A DNA stretch of 43,751 bases, from the NCBI GenBank assembly GCA_022360315.1, contig JAKSDA010000244.1, positions 1 through 43,751 on the forward strand, read 5' to 3'. The translations under genes were made by a program, and so were the position numbers. The stretch is from Pseudomonadota bacterium (GTDB lineage Bacteria > Myxococcota_A > Polyangia > Haliangiales > Haliangiaceae). This document shows, piece after piece, positions 1 through 15,787 of this stretch (positions within the stretch are counted from its first letter, which is position 1; each line of letters begins with the position of its first letter). The notes under the pieces were generated by a model. It saw nothing but the letters and a program-made list of their open reading frames with translations. It did not search any database and was not told where the DNA came from.

Positions 1-96
1 CGCAGCGCTCGCCTCAATTCGCTCGGCATGGACGAGTTGCTGGCCCTAGTGAACCACCTCCAGGAGCATCGTTCGTGGGTCAACGCCGGGCTTTGA
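1..96 (+). CDS. C-terminal end of an unidentified protein (partial)
   Basis: The first reading frame is open from the window edge and encodes 31 residues before a TGA at 94-96. The tail reads ...LNSLGMDELLALVNHLQEH..., which looks like a normal amphipathic helical protein end. It converges on the minus-strand flavoprotein gene that stops at 201. Too little is present to assign a family, and it could still be a chance open frame. Confidence 0.45.
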   Translation, partial: RSARLNSLGMDELLALVNHLQEHRSWVNAGL

Positions 97-200
97 AGTC
101 GTTGCTGGCGAAGACTGAAGCCGAAGGCCGAAGCTGCAAGGGCGCATTCGGGGTCACGCTGACACTCACCCGATGATCGAGGCGCTCCGACCGGCTCGGC

Positions 201-1253
201 TTACGATTGCACGATTCGCTCGGCCAGGGCCAGGCCGCTTTCGAATGCAGCTTCTACTCGCGGTCCGTGGCACCAATCGCCGCAGGCGCCGATCCCGCGC
301 CCTGGCTGGTAGATGTACGGTTCGCCAATGGGTCGCTCGACAAGGGCGTACCGCCAGCGATGAGCAATGGCCAGGTCCGGTGCTCCGACGCCGAGAAGGT
401 CGCTGAGCGCTGCTGCAAGCATGTTCGCCGCGTCCTCGGCTGTGGCCTCGAGATGGTCCCGGCTCCACGCCGGAGCAGCATGCACCACCCAGGTTTCGCG
501 ATCTCCCCGCCCGGGTTTGCTCGAGTTCTGCGCCACCCAGGCCAGCTCGCCCTCGAGTCGAGCCACATTCCATCCAGGTGCGATCGGTTGCTGCCACGCT
601 GCCATGAGTGCCCAACACGGGGCCAGACGCGCGCGGGACACCTCTTTCACAATGTCGGGCACCGGGGCGAGAAGCTCGACCGCTTGCGGCGCCGGAACCG
701 CGACAATAACCGCGGCAAACGGCCCGTATACATCACCACGGTCGCCAACTAGTTGCCACGCGGCTCCCTGTGCTCGAAGCTCCCGAATGCGCGTCGAGTA
801 TATGATAGATAGACCTAGAGCCAGGCGACGCGGGATCGCACTCATGGCCGGTGTACCCACCCACCGCTCCACGCTCGTCTCGTCGAGTTGCCCGGGCGCC
901 TCGGCTCGCTTCACTTCGACGCCCGGCGCGGATACCGAGGCCCTCTGTCCACCGGTGACCAGAAAACGCGGCCGCCAGAGTTTTGCGGCGCCGCCACGCG
1001 ACCACGACTCCATCGCCCGACGGAACCCAGATCCGCGCACCGTGGCGTACTGAGCGCCGTGGTCGAATTGCAATGTCTGATGGCGACGACTGCAAAGTCG
1101 ACCACCGGGAAGGCGCCCCTTGTCGAACACCACGACATTGCGCGCGCGGTCGCTCAGCGCGCGCGCACAGGCCAACCCGGCCATACCGGCACCAATGATC
1201 GCGATTTGATTGTCTGAACAACCGGGTGGAGAGGGATGGCCGCCGGTCTGCAT
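201..1253 (-). CDS. Renalase-like FAD-dependent amine oxidase/oxidoreductase
   Basis: A 350-residue flavoprotein. The N-terminus has the Rossmann dinucleotide motif IAIIGAGMAGLACARAL, followed by the renalase-type segments VFDKGRLPGGRLCSRR and FDHGAQYATV. Near the C-terminus GDWCHGPRVEAAFESGLALA is the FAD-contacting motif typical of this family. Renalase-type enzymes oxidise aberrant dihydro-NAD(P) isomers or act as small amine oxidases; the substrate here is unknown. The frame is open far upstream inside purL, but the ATG at 1253 is chosen because it lies 22 bp after the purL stop, has GAGAGG upstream, and puts the FAD motif near the N-terminus. It is the last gene of the purine operon on this strand, so it is probably co-transcribed. 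No direct role in purine synthesis is known. Confidence 0.82.
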   Translation of the reverse strand: MQTGGHPSPPGCSDNQIAIIGAGMAGLACARALSDRARNVVVFDKGRLPGGRLCSRRHQTLQFDHGAQYATVRGSGFRRAMESWSRGGAAKLWRPRFLVTGGQRASVSAPGVEVKRAEAPGQLDETSVERWVGTPAMSAIPRRLALGLSIIYSTRIRELRAQGAAWQLVGDRGDVYGPFAAVIVAVPAPQAVELLAPVPDIVKEVSRARLAPCWALMAAWQQPIAPGWNVARLEGELAWVAQNSSKPGRGDRETWVVHAAPAWSRDHLEATAEDAANMLAAALSDLLGVGAPDLAIAHRWRYALVERPIGEPYIYQPGRGIGACGDWCHGPRVEAAFESGLALAERIVQS

Positions 1254-1275
1254 CACTTCACGCCTCTCGACCCAA

Positions 1276-3609
1276 TTACTCGACGACGCGGAGAAAGCCG
1301 CGCTGGTAGGCCGTTTTCGCACGCGCAAGATCGATCGCAAAATTGAATGCGCCCACGTCGAACGAGATCTCCTTGCCGCCAGTCCGGCCGACCACAGAGC
1401 ACCGAACCCCGTGCTCGCGGGCGATGGCCATAACCGCATCCCGCCTTTCCGATTGGAACGAAATCACAAACCGAGCCGGAGCTTCGCCGAAAAGTAACTC
1501 TTCGGGTCCGAGGGCAAGAGCGTCCTCGAGCTTTACTTCGACTCCCACCGACTCCGGGCCGGCAATTGCCGATTCGGCGATCGCCACGGCCAGACCACCC
1601 TCCGATACATCGTGCGCCGAGGCCAGAAATCCCCGCTCAATCATGGCCAGCGCGGCGGCAAAAACCGGCCGATGTGCGGCCACATCCAGCGGTGCCGGGA
1701 CACCGGCAACCCGACCGGCAATACAGGCCAGATACTCGGACCCGGCCAGCGAGCCGGCCAGCGCGCCGAGCACGGCGACCTCGTGATCGGGCCCGGCAAA
1801 TCCCATGGTCGTGTGGGCCCGCGCGTCGCCGAGAAGACCGACCATGGCCACCATGGGCGTCGGCTTAATGGCCACGCCATCGGTCTCGTTGTACAGCGAG
1901 ACATTGCCCGAAACTACCGGGGTTTCGAGTTGGCGGCAGGCATCGCCCAGGCCGCGGATGGACTCGGCTAGTTGCCACATGATCTCGGGCTTTTCGGGAT
2001 TGCCGAAATTGAGGCAGTTGGTCACTGCAATGGGCCGGGCCCCTACAGCCACGAGGTTGGCGTAGGCCTCGGCTACGACCAGCCTGGTCCCCTCGTACGG
2101 CGCCAGGTACACATGGCGAGCCTGGCATCCCGCAGAAATGGCAATCGCCTTGGCGGCGGGCTCGCCAGCGGACGCACCACTCTGCGGCTGTGGCCTCATG
2201 ATGCGCACCACACCAGCATCTGCTGCGCCTGGGCGAATCACTGTTCCATGCCGTACGTTGTGGTCGTACTGTCGGTAAACCCACGCTTTGCTGGCAATGT
2301 CGGGCTCCGATAACAGGGCCAGCAAGTGCTCGCCCACAGCAGCACCGCTGGTCGCGCGTTCCGGTACCGCGAATGTGGCGACAGAATCGAGATACGCCGG
2401 CCTCGCTGTTGGGCGGTCATACTGGACGCCGTCGGCCAGAAGATCGGCCGGCAAGTCGGCGTAGACCTCACCGCTGGCACGCACAACCACGCGGCCCGAG
2501 TCGGTTACCCGGCCGATGACTGCAGCGTCGAGATCCCATTTGGCAAACACCGCCATGGCCTGCTCTTCGCGGCCGCGTTCGACCACCATGAGCATCCGCT
2601 CTTGAGACTCGGACAGCATGAGCTCATAAGGCGTCATACCCTGCTCGCGACAGGGCACATTGTCGAGTTCGAGCTCGATGCCCGAGCCCGCTCGAGCCGC
2701 CATCTCCACCGCAGACGACGTGAGACCCGCCGCACCCATGTCCTGAATACCGACCAGAACGTCCGATTCCATAAGCTCGAGGCACGCCTCCAACAATAGC
2801 TTTTCCATGAACGGGTCGCCGACCTGAACCGCCGGGCGCTTGGCGTCGGCGTCGCTCTGCACGCTGGCATCCTGTCCGGCCGCCACAAACTCTGCCGATG
2901 CCATGGTCGCACCGTGAATTCCATCACGTCCGGTTTTGGCGCCGACGTAAAGGACCGGGTTGCCCTCTCCACGAGCGGTGCCGCGAAAAATGCGTTCGGT
3001 TCGTGCCAGGCCGAGACAAAAAGCATTGACCAGGATGTTGCCGTCATAGCTGTCGTCAAACTTGACGTCACCGGCCACGTTGGCCACGCCGAATGAATTG
3101 CCGTAGCCCGCGATGCCCGCGACCACACCGCCGAGCAAATAGCGGGTGCGATCGCTGTCGGGCCGGCCAAAGCGCAGACAGTCGGCCAGGGCGATGGGCC
3201 GAGCGCCCATGGTGAAGACGTCGCGGCAAATACCGCCAACCCCGGTCGCTGCTCCTTGATACGGCTCGATGAACGAGGGGTGATTGTGGCTTTCCATCTT
3301 GAACACCACTGCCTGGCCATCGCCGATATCGACCACGCCGGCGTTTTCGCCCGGTCCCTCGATAACTCGCTCTCCCTCGGTGGGCAGAGTGCGGAGATGA
3401 ACCCGCGACGACTTGTACGAGCAGTGCTCACTCCACATGGCTCCGACAATGCCCAGTTCGGTGTATGTGGGAGCACGGCCGAGCCGGTCGGTCAAGCGCT
3501 GGTACTCGTCTTTGGTCAGGCCGTGCTCCTCGGCTATCTCGATCGTCACCTGCGGCCCATGGGCATTGCGAATCATGATGGTCTCCTCGATGTCTGCCTG
3601 GCCGCTCAT
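1276..3609 (-). CDS. purL: Phosphoribosylformylglycinamidine synthase subunit PurL
   Basis: At 777 residues this is the small, Bacillus-type PurL, which with PurS and PurQ converts FGAR, glutamine and ATP to FGAM, the fourth step of purine synthesis. Seen in the protein: LTDRLGRAPTYTELGIVGAMWSEHCSYKSSR near the N-terminus in overlapping pieces, the metal/substrate segment HNHPSFIEPYQGAATGVGG, and the second AIRS-like repeat with AVTNCLNFGNPEKPE and SAHDVSEGGLAVAIAE. The ATG at 3609 overlaps the purQ stop in an ATGA. A second ATG at 3576 has a better ribosome site (GAGGAG six bases upstream) and would give 766 residues, so the start is uncertain by 11 codons. It lies within purC-purS-purQ-purL. 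Confidence 0.97.
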   Translation of the reverse strand: MSGQADIEETIMIRNAHGPQVTIEIAEEHGLTKDEYQRLTDRLGRAPTYTELGIVGAMWSEHCSYKSSRVHLRTLPTEGERVIEGPGENAGVVDIGDGQAVVFKMESHNHPSFIEPYQGAATGVGGICRDVFTMGARPIALADCLRFGRPDSDRTRYLLGGVVAGIAGYGNSFGVANVAGDVKFDDSYDGNILVNAFCLGLARTERIFRGTARGEGNPVLYVGAKTGRDGIHGATMASAEFVAAGQDASVQSDADAKRPAVQVGDPFMEKLLLEACLELMESDVLVGIQDMGAAGLTSSAVEMAARAGSGIELELDNVPCREQGMTPYELMLSESQERMLMVVERGREEQAMAVFAKWDLDAAVIGRVTDSGRVVVRASGEVYADLPADLLADGVQYDRPTARPAYLDSVATFAVPERATSGAAVGEHLLALLSEPDIASKAWVYRQYDHNVRHGTVIRPGAADAGVVRIMRPQPQSGASAGEPAAKAIAISAGCQARHVYLAPYEGTRLVVAEAYANLVAVGARPIAVTNCLNFGNPEKPEIMWQLAESIRGLGDACRQLETPVVSGNVSLYNETDGVAIKPTPMVAMVGLLGDARAHTTMGFAGPDHEVAVLGALAGSLAGSEYLACIAGRVAGVPAPLDVAAHRPVFAAALAMIERGFLASAHDVSEGGLAVAIAESAIAGPESVGVEVKLEDALALGPEELLFGEAPARFVISFQSERRDAVMAIAREHGVRCSVVGRTGGKEISFDVGAFNFAIDLARAKTAYQRGFLRVVE

Positions 3610-4334
3610 TGCCAGCCCCCCACCCGGGCCGGCCTGCCGCGGTGATAGGCCAGGGATGACTCGAATAGAGTTCGCCCGTCCTCGCCGCCGGCACCGAGCA
3701 GGTTCTCGACCGCGCGTTCGGGATGGGGCATGAGCCCGACGACATTGCCCGCGGAGTTACACACTCCGGCGATATTGCCCATCGAGCCGTTGGGATTGGC
3801 CCTGTCGGTGACCTCTCCGTCCGCGCTGCAATAGCGAAAGATCACCTGGCTGCGCTGTTCGAGACTGGCCACATCGGGATGGACATAGCGTCCTTCGGAA
3901 TGAGCGATGGACATGTGGATGTGGCGGCCGGCCGGGATGGCCCAGGTAAACGGGGTCGGCCGGCCTTCGACCACGCAGTTCACGTCCTCGCAGATGAACG
4001 AGAGACTCTGATTGCGGATGAGAGCGCCCTCGAGCAGGCCGGCCTCGCACAGAATCTGAAAGCCGTTGCAAATGCCCAATACCGGCCCGCCAGCCTCGGC
4101 AAACCGTTTGACCGCGGCCATGATGGGCGAGTGAGCGGCCATGGCACCACAGCGCAAATAGTCGCCGTAGCTGAATCCCCCGGGCACGATGAGCGCATCG
4201 ATGTTCCCGAGGTCGACGTCCTTATGCCAGATCATGCGCCCGGACATGCCGTGCGGCCCGAGTACGCGATGCACGGCGTGAAATGCGTCGTCGTCACAGT
4301 TGGACCCGGGAAAGCGAATCACTCCGATGATCAT
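3606..4334 (-). CDS. purQ: Phosphoribosylformylglycinamidine synthase glutaminase subunit PurQ
   Basis: A 242-residue class I glutamine amidotransferase that supplies ammonia to PurL. The nucleophile is Cys89 in VLGICNGFQIL, and the His-Glu pair is His204/Glu206 in PHPER. The oxyanion-side segment GGFSYGDYLRCGA and the FPGSNCDDD start are typical of PurQ. The start overlaps the purS stop in an ATGA, and its own stop overlaps the purL start, so the three subunits of the FGAM synthase complex are translationally coupled and likely made in fixed ratio. Length and motifs are normal for the family. Confidence 0.97.
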   Translation of the reverse strand: MIIGVIRFPGSNCDDDAFHAVHRVLGPHGMSGRMIWHKDVDLGNIDALIVPGGFSYGDYLRCGAMAAHSPIMAAVKRFAEAGGPVLGICNGFQILCEAGLLEGALIRNQSLSFICEDVNCVVEGRPTPFTWAIPAGRHIHMSIAHSEGRYVHPDVASLEQRSQVIFRYCSADGEVTDRANPNGSMGNIAGVCNSAGNVVGLMPHPERAVENLLGAGGEDGRTLFESSLAYHRGRPARVGGWQ

Positions 4335-4624
4335 TCGACGATCTCCACGCGAAAATCCTCGATCACTGGGTTGGCAATGAGTTTCTCACACATGGCGATG
4401 ACCCGAGTGCGCGCTCGTTCGCGTTCCGCCACAGCATCGGAAGCCCGGTCCATACCCGTAGCCGCTGGTTCATCCGATGGCTCGGCCAGGCTCATCTCGA
4501 TGTATTTGCCGACGCGCACGTCTGCGACGTCGTCAAAGCCGAGACGACCCAGGGTTTGTTGTACCGCTCGGCCCTGCGGATCGAGCACACTGGGTTTGAG
4601 GGTGACGTAGACTCTGGCTTTCAT
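4331..4624 (-). CDS. purS: Phosphoribosylformylglycinamidine synthase subunit PurS
   Basis: A 97-residue protein starting MKARVYVTLKPSVLDPQGRA and continuing LGRLGFDDVADVRVGKYIEM, the signature of PurS. PurS bridges PurL and PurQ in the multi-subunit FGAM synthase. An insertion around residues 50-63 (SLAEPSDEPAATG) makes it slightly longer than the usual 80-85 residues. GAGAG lies upstream of the ATG, and the stop overlaps the purQ start by four bases. The 129-bp gap between the purC stop and this start holds nothing convincing. Confidence 0.95.
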   Translation of the reverse strand: MKARVYVTLKPSVLDPQGRAVQQTLGRLGFDDVADVRVGKYIEMSLAEPSDEPAATGMDRASDAVAERERARTRVIAMCEKLIANPVIEDFRVEIVE

Positions 4625-4753
4625 GACAGGTTCTCTCGGGCGAAGCGCTGGTGCGCAGGCTCTCTCGCAAAAGGGCTGGTGATCCGGAAGCCTCGGTGAA
4701 ACTCTGCACCTCGATAGAGCTCGGCAGCGGCCGGCGGCAGGCGATGTCGACCC

Positions 4754-5731
<978 letters not shown>

Positions 5732-5740
5732 CGCGCGGCC

Positions 5741-5768
5741 ATAATATCCATCTGTCACGATCTGACAA
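5741..5768 (-). promoter_or_regulatory. Likely sigma70 promoter of the purC operon
   Basis: On the minus strand TTGTCA (5768-5763) is followed after 16 bases by TATTAT (5746-5741); each matches consensus at five of six positions. Only nine bases separate the -10 box from the purC ATG at 5731, so transcription should start three or four bases before the codon, giving an almost leaderless mRNA. No operator-like palindrome was seen beside it. Confidence 0.6.
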
Positions 5769-5844
5769 TGTCCCGGGGTCTCGCAATGTCCGGATGGCCG
5801 ATCCCAACGCCGAGCTCGTTGAAGATCCCACGCCCCAGCCGGCG

Positions 5845-6717
5845 TCAGCGCCACAACACAGGATGCTCGAGGCAGGGCATCCTCTGGCGAGTCGCGTCCA
5901 AATGATCGAGGTCGATCTCGGCCACGGCCAGCCCCTCGCCCTCGGCAAGCTCGGCGATGATCTGTCCCCAGGGGTCGATGAGCAGGCTGTGACCAAACGA
6001 CTCGCGCTTGTCGTTGTGGCGGCCGTCCTGCGCGGCGGCAATGACGTAGCACTGGTTCTCGATGGCCCGGCTGCGCAGCAGGGTGTGCCAGTGCGCTGCC
6101 CCGGTGTACGCGGTGAACGCAGCCGGCACAGCCAGCACCTGGGCCCGATGTTCGAGGGCCAGTTTGCGGTATAGCTCGGGAAAACGCAGATCGTAGCAGA
6201 CCGACAGGCCAATCCGAGCCAGCGGGGTCTCCACCGAGACGATCTCGCTTCCGCGCTCGGTCGACTCCGATTCGCGGAATACTGCGCTATCGGGAATGGC
6301 GACGTCGAACAGATGGATCTTGCGATACGCCGCAGCGATCTCGCCGTCCGGCGCCACCGCCAGACAGGTGTTGTAGACCCGCACGATCCCACCGACCCGC
6401 TCCCCGCCGTCACGAGGTGAGGTGTCCGGCGAAATCTCGGGCAGCCCGCCAGCTATGACCCACATGCCATGGGTCCTGGCGATGTCCGCAACTGCTTGAA
6501 CGATCCGGCCGGGATCGGCCGGATCCAACAGCTCTGCGACAGACAATTTGTCGCTTGGCCTGCGACTCAGGAAGGCAAAATTCTCCGGCAGCACCAATAG
6601 CTTCACTCCGGCCCCTGCAGCGTCGGCGGCGAGCCGCCTGCACAGCGCGAGATTTGCCGAAATGTCACTACTCGCGCACATTTGTAACGCCCCAGCAACG
6701 AACCGTCGAGTAGTCAT
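5845..6717 (-). CDS. Carbon-nitrogen hydrolase (nitrilase superfamily, Nit/omega-amidase type)
   Basis: A 290-residue amidase-like enzyme. The Glu-Lys-Cys catalytic triad is visible as Glu45 (LLVLPENFAFL), Lys133 (AAYRKIHLFD) and Cys174 (IGLSVCYDLRFPELYR). The later segments VPAAFTAYTGAAHW and ENQCYVIAAAQDG match the Nit1/Nit2 branch, which hydrolyses small omega-amides or deaminated glutathione. The exact substrate cannot be read from sequence. ATG at 6717 is used (a TTG lies one codon earlier); no clear Shine-Dalgarno is present. It lies 113 bp upstream of purC on the same strand but that gap contains a good purC promoter, so it is probably a separate unit. Confidence 0.9.
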   Translation of the reverse strand: MTTRRFVAGALQMCASSDISANLALCRRLAADAAGAGVKLLVLPENFAFLSRRPSDKLSVAELLDPADPGRIVQAVADIARTHGMWVIAGGLPEISPDTSPRDGGERVGGIVRVYNTCLAVAPDGEIAAAYRKIHLFDVAIPDSAVFRESESTERGSEIVSVETPLARIGLSVCYDLRFPELYRKLALEHRAQVLAVPAAFTAYTGAAHWHTLLRSRAIENQCYVIAAAQDGRHNDKRESFGHSLLIDPWGQIIAELAEGEGLAVAEIDLDHLDATRQRMPCLEHPVLWR

Positions 6718-6738
6718 CAAGTCACTGATTTAACAGAA

Positions 6739-6750
6739 ACAATCGATTGT
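6739..6750. promoter_or_regulatory. 12-bp perfect palindrome upstream of the nitrilase-family gene
   Basis: ACAATCGATTGT is a perfect palindrome 22 bp upstream of the nitrilase start, in the divergent space shared with the rimP operon. It could be an operator, but a 12-bp palindrome may also occur by chance. Confidence 0.25.
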
Positions 6751-6896
6751 CGCCAGCGGGGTTTGTGGCGGAGCTGAAGGCTGCGACAAGTCCCGGCTGT
6801 AAAGTGGCTCGTGGCGACGAAAACCGCTGATTTTGTTCTTGCGATACAGCGCGCGCAATGTTACCCATCCATCACATTCGCTTAACTCTCTATGAG

Positions 6897-6922
6897 AGGT
6901 GGGCTTCTGCCCACCTTTTTTT
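6897..6922 (+). terminator. Terminator-like hairpin just upstream of rimP (rimP-leader type attenuator)
   Basis: AGGTGGGC (6897-6904), loop TTCT, then GCCCACCT (6909-6916) forms an eight-bp stem that runs straight into seven T residues (6916-6922). It has the form of an intrinsic terminator but lies only 11 nt before the rimP ATG, so it would sit in the leader of the rimP-nusA-infB transcript. Similar terminator-shaped leaders upstream of rimP are known in Proteobacteria (the rimP-leader motif). Control through NusA is an inference. Confidence 0.7.
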
Positions 6923-6933
6923 GTGCGAAAGGG

Positions 6934-7692
6934 ATGAAGGCAGCCGCCACGATCACAGACAAGCTCTGGCAAATCATCGAGCCCGTATGCAACGGTGCGG
7001 GGTACGAGCTGGTAGACGTTACCCTCGTCAACTCCAACCGCGGGTGGGTTCTTCGGGTCTTCATCGAGCACCTCGATTCCGTCGAATTGGCCGGTGATCA
7101 GTTGGTGGGCTCGCAGCCAAACGATGCAGAGCAGATCGCCGGGCGGCCGGGCGGCCGACCATTTGATCGCCAGGCCGAGGTCGCCGAGCGGGTCCGGGAT
7201 GGATCCGACATCGGATTTATCGATTGTGAGCGAGTGAGCCGCGAACTCAGCGCAGTTCTCGATGTAGAGGATCCGATCGCTCACTCCTACGAGCTCGAGG
7301 TTTCCTCGCCCGGTCTCGATCGACCTCTCCGCAAACCAGCCCACTTTCAGCGTTTCGTCGGGGAGACTGCCAGAGTAACCCTGAGAAATGGTATTGCAGG
7401 GCGGCGCAACTTCACGGGTATGCTGGTCGCGGTCAACCACTCCAGTGGCCCCATAGCCGGTAAGACCGCGAGCTCGAATGCGGCGAGCACAGAGGAGATA
7501 GGACAGGAGGCGACAGTATTGATCGAAGTCGATGGCACGAAGTACGAACTCCCCATCGGCGATATGGCGAGCGCGCGGCTGGTACCGGACTGGGATGAGG
7601 TGTTTGCGAAGCGGCGCGATCGAAAGCGTTCGCTCGGGCCCCCGGCAAAGGCCCGGACCACCGAGCAGAGTAGAGACCGTAGTTCAAGCTAG
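6934..7692 (+). CDS. rimP: Ribosome maturation factor RimP with large insertion
   Basis: Required for 30S subunit maturation. The N-terminal domain is seen as IIEPVCNGAGYELVDVTLVN and WVLRVFIEHLD, and the conserved core as CERVSRELSAVLDVEDPIAH followed by YELEVSSPGLDRPL. The protein is 252 residues against the usual 150-170. About 45 extra residues (roughly 48-93, Gly/Arg/Asp-rich) interrupt the normal joint between the first beta-hairpin and the CERVSREL helix, and a second Ser/Thr-rich loop lies near 175-195. The tail is highly basic. The start at 6934 is chosen because the conserved domain begins there; the upstream in-frame ATG at 6892 lies inside the leader hairpin. First gene of rimP-nusA-ylxR-infB. 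Confidence 0.93.
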   Translation: MKAAATITDKLWQIIEPVCNGAGYELVDVTLVNSNRGWVLRVFIEHLDSVELAGDQLVGSQPNDAEQIAGRPGGRPFDRQAEVAERVRDGSDIGFIDCERVSRELSAVLDVEDPIAHSYELEVSSPGLDRPLRKPAHFQRFVGETARVTLRNGIAGRRNFTGMLVAVNHSSGPIAGKTASSNAASTEEIGQEATVLIEVDGTKYELPIGDMASARLVPDWDEVFAKRRDRKRSLGPPAKARTTEQSRDRSSS

Positions 7693-7753
7693 AAACGAAT
7701 TGACTCATTGGCCACAGTCGCGGCAGACATACGAGGTAAGAGGTACAAAGGCA

Positions 7754-9376
<1,623 letters not shown>

Positions 9377-9421
9377 GGTTATCGAGGCGAAGCTCACTCA
9401 GGAGAATCCAGCTGTAGCATC

Positions 9422-9852
9422 ATGCCATCGGCGTACCAAAGCAAGAGCACAGGGCGCAAAGCTCACCCGATAAGGATGTGCGTGGGATGCCGCGGCCGGG
9501 CGCCGCAGGAGGATCTCCTGCGCATTGCGGTATCGGGAGGCAGGGTCGAGCCCGATGTCCACGGCCGCCTGACCGGCCGCGGGGCATACGTGCATCGCGA
9601 CATGGCCTGCGTCGCGCGCGCGACCAGGCGCGGTGCCCTAGCTCGTGCGTTGCGCATGCGGCTCGATCCGGTAAGCTCCGCCGAGGTGCAGAATTCCATC
9701 GCCGCTCTACTCGATTCGCCAGATCCGTCAATGAACGTAGCGACCGCAAACCCCCCGACAGCACATCAGCAAGCCGTCCCCACATTGACCAATGGGTTGA
9801 CACAGCCCGAGCCTTGCTTTGTAGATAACAAACCTCATCCAAAGAGGTGGTG

Positions 9853-9853
<1 letters not shown>
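9422..9853 (+). CDS. ylxR: YlxR-family (DUF448) nucleic-acid-binding protein
   Basis: A 143-residue protein. Residues 18-70 form the DUF448/YlxR domain, with RMCVGCRGRAPQEDLLR and the GRLTGRGAYVHRD strand-turn. The family binds RNA or DNA and is almost always found between nusA and infB, as here. The C-terminal 45 residues (Pro/Asn/Thr-rich, beyond residue 98) are not part of the domain and look disordered. The stop TGA shares its final base with the infB ATG, so the two are coupled. The start at 9422 is the first ATG after nusA; its ribosome site is weak. Confidence 0.88.
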
Positions 9854-13347
<3,494 letters not shown>

Positions 13348-13467
13348 AGCTCCTGTCGAGAAACTCCTATCGCCGAGCAAACCCGCAGATGAGCGTCCGC
13401 GAGGAACGTACTGCTCGCTGCGGTGTCTGCTCTCGCCGGGTCAGCCGCAAACCGAAGAAGCCAGCTC

Positions 13468-13860
13468 TTGCACGTCGGCATCTGTAGACTCACCCTCATT
13501 TCCAGCCACAGCCATTCCCTCAAGGAAAAGCGAGCGGTTGTCCGCAAGCTCAAAGACCGCGTGCGCTCGCGCTTTCAGGTCCCGCTCACCGAAGTTGCAA
13601 GTCAAGATACCTGGCAGCGGATCGTCCTCGGCTTTGCCATCGTGGGCAGCGATCGCCAGTACGTCGATGGCAAGCTCGCCGAAATCGCCCGATATATCAC
13701 CGGACTCGGCGAACGCGAAGGGGTCGCCCAGCTGGCCGACGACGAGCGCGAGATCCTCAGCTACGGCAACGAGCCCATCAACGAGGCCCGGTCGAGCACC
13801 GCGCCACTCGACGACAGTGGCTGGATCCCCGAGTCGTGGCGCTCTGAACTGGACGACTGA
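13468..13860 (+). CDS. DUF503/YlxP-family protein
   Basis: About 130 residues, with the DUF503 signature LHVGICRLTL, HSHSLKEKRAVVRKLKDRVRSRF and WQRIVLGFAIVGSD. The family usually sits between infB and rbfA and has been linked to ribosome assembly, but its function is not settled. The proposed start is the TTG at 13468 (LHVG...), with AGAAG seven bases upstream; a GTG at 13423 would add 15 poorly conserved residues. The operon appears to end here: no rbfA or truB follows. The last 30 residues are acidic and extend past the family core. Confidence 0.82.
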   Translation: MHVGICRLTLISSHSHSLKEKRAVVRKLKDRVRSRFQVPLTEVASQDTWQRIVLGFAIVGSDRQYVDGKLAEIARYITGLGEREGVAQLADDEREILSYGNEPINEARSSTAPLDDSGWIPESWRSELDD

Positions 13861-13873
13861 ACAGAAACGCACG

Positions 13874-13884
13874 CCCCCCCCCCC
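13874..13884. repeat. Eleven-base C homopolymer
   Basis: A run of eleven C residues lies 13 bp after the DUF503 stop and about 70 bp before the DUF2252 start. Such tracts can slip during replication; it lies outside coding sequence, so any effect would be on transcription. It may also be a site of sequencing error. Confidence 0.8.
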
Positions 13885-13953
13885 ACGCACAATCGCATTT
13901 GAGATACGGGTATCCCATTTACACACCTATGCTTACACAGTACAGTTTCTCGC

Positions 13954-15504
<1,551 letters not shown>

Positions 15505-15523
15505 CAAGGGTCGAGTTTTGAGC

Positions 15524-15548
15524 GCTACACTCGACCTGCGAGTGTAGC
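15524..15548 (+). terminator. Strong hairpin after the DUF2252 gene
   Basis: GCTACACTCG (15524-15533), five-base loop, CGAGTGTAGC (15539-15548): a perfect ten-bp stem 19 bp after the stop codon. There is no T run behind it, so it may be a weak terminator or an mRNA-stabilising stem. Confidence 0.5.
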
Positions 15549-15620
15549 CAGTGAGCCGGCGGTGAATGGCATCCCGGCGAACTATGGTCGTTTCTCGCGC
15601 AAAACCGAAAGTCGACATTG

Positions 15621-15693
15621 CAACTATTCCTTGACATTCACAGGCACCAGGGATAGTTGTTTGAGGCGAAACCATGCCCATACGTATGGGCAT
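15621..15693 (+). promoter_or_regulatory. Palindrome-rich control region upstream of the amidohydrolase
   Basis: Two elements lie here. CAACTATTCC (15621-15630) and GGGATAGTTG (15650-15659) form an inverted repeat matching at nine of ten positions with a 19-bp spacer, and a consensus -35 box TTGACA sits at 15631-15636 between the arms; a -10 at normal spacing would fall on the second arm (poor match). Then ATGCCCATACGTATGGGCAT (15674-15693) is a perfect 20-bp palindrome, about 95 bp before the start codon at 15788. The layout suggests a regulated promoter with one or two operators. No regulator gene is adjacent. Confidence 0.5.
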
Positions 15694-15787
15694 CAATGCG
15701 TTATTTATCGATACGGTTCATTGTATCCGACTGATATTCTACGGTTTGCTGCGGTGACAATGAGCGTGAAATGAATGGATAAAGAGA

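Noticed and set aside
5732..6052. N-terminal extension of purC
   Set aside because: The extra 107 codons are Arg-rich, unlike PurC, and cover a convincing promoter plus the 3' end of the nitrilase gene.
6721..6896. A tRNA upstream of rimP, as in some Proteobacteria
   Set aside because: No acceptor stem, T-loop GTTCGAA-like sequence or CCA end could be found.
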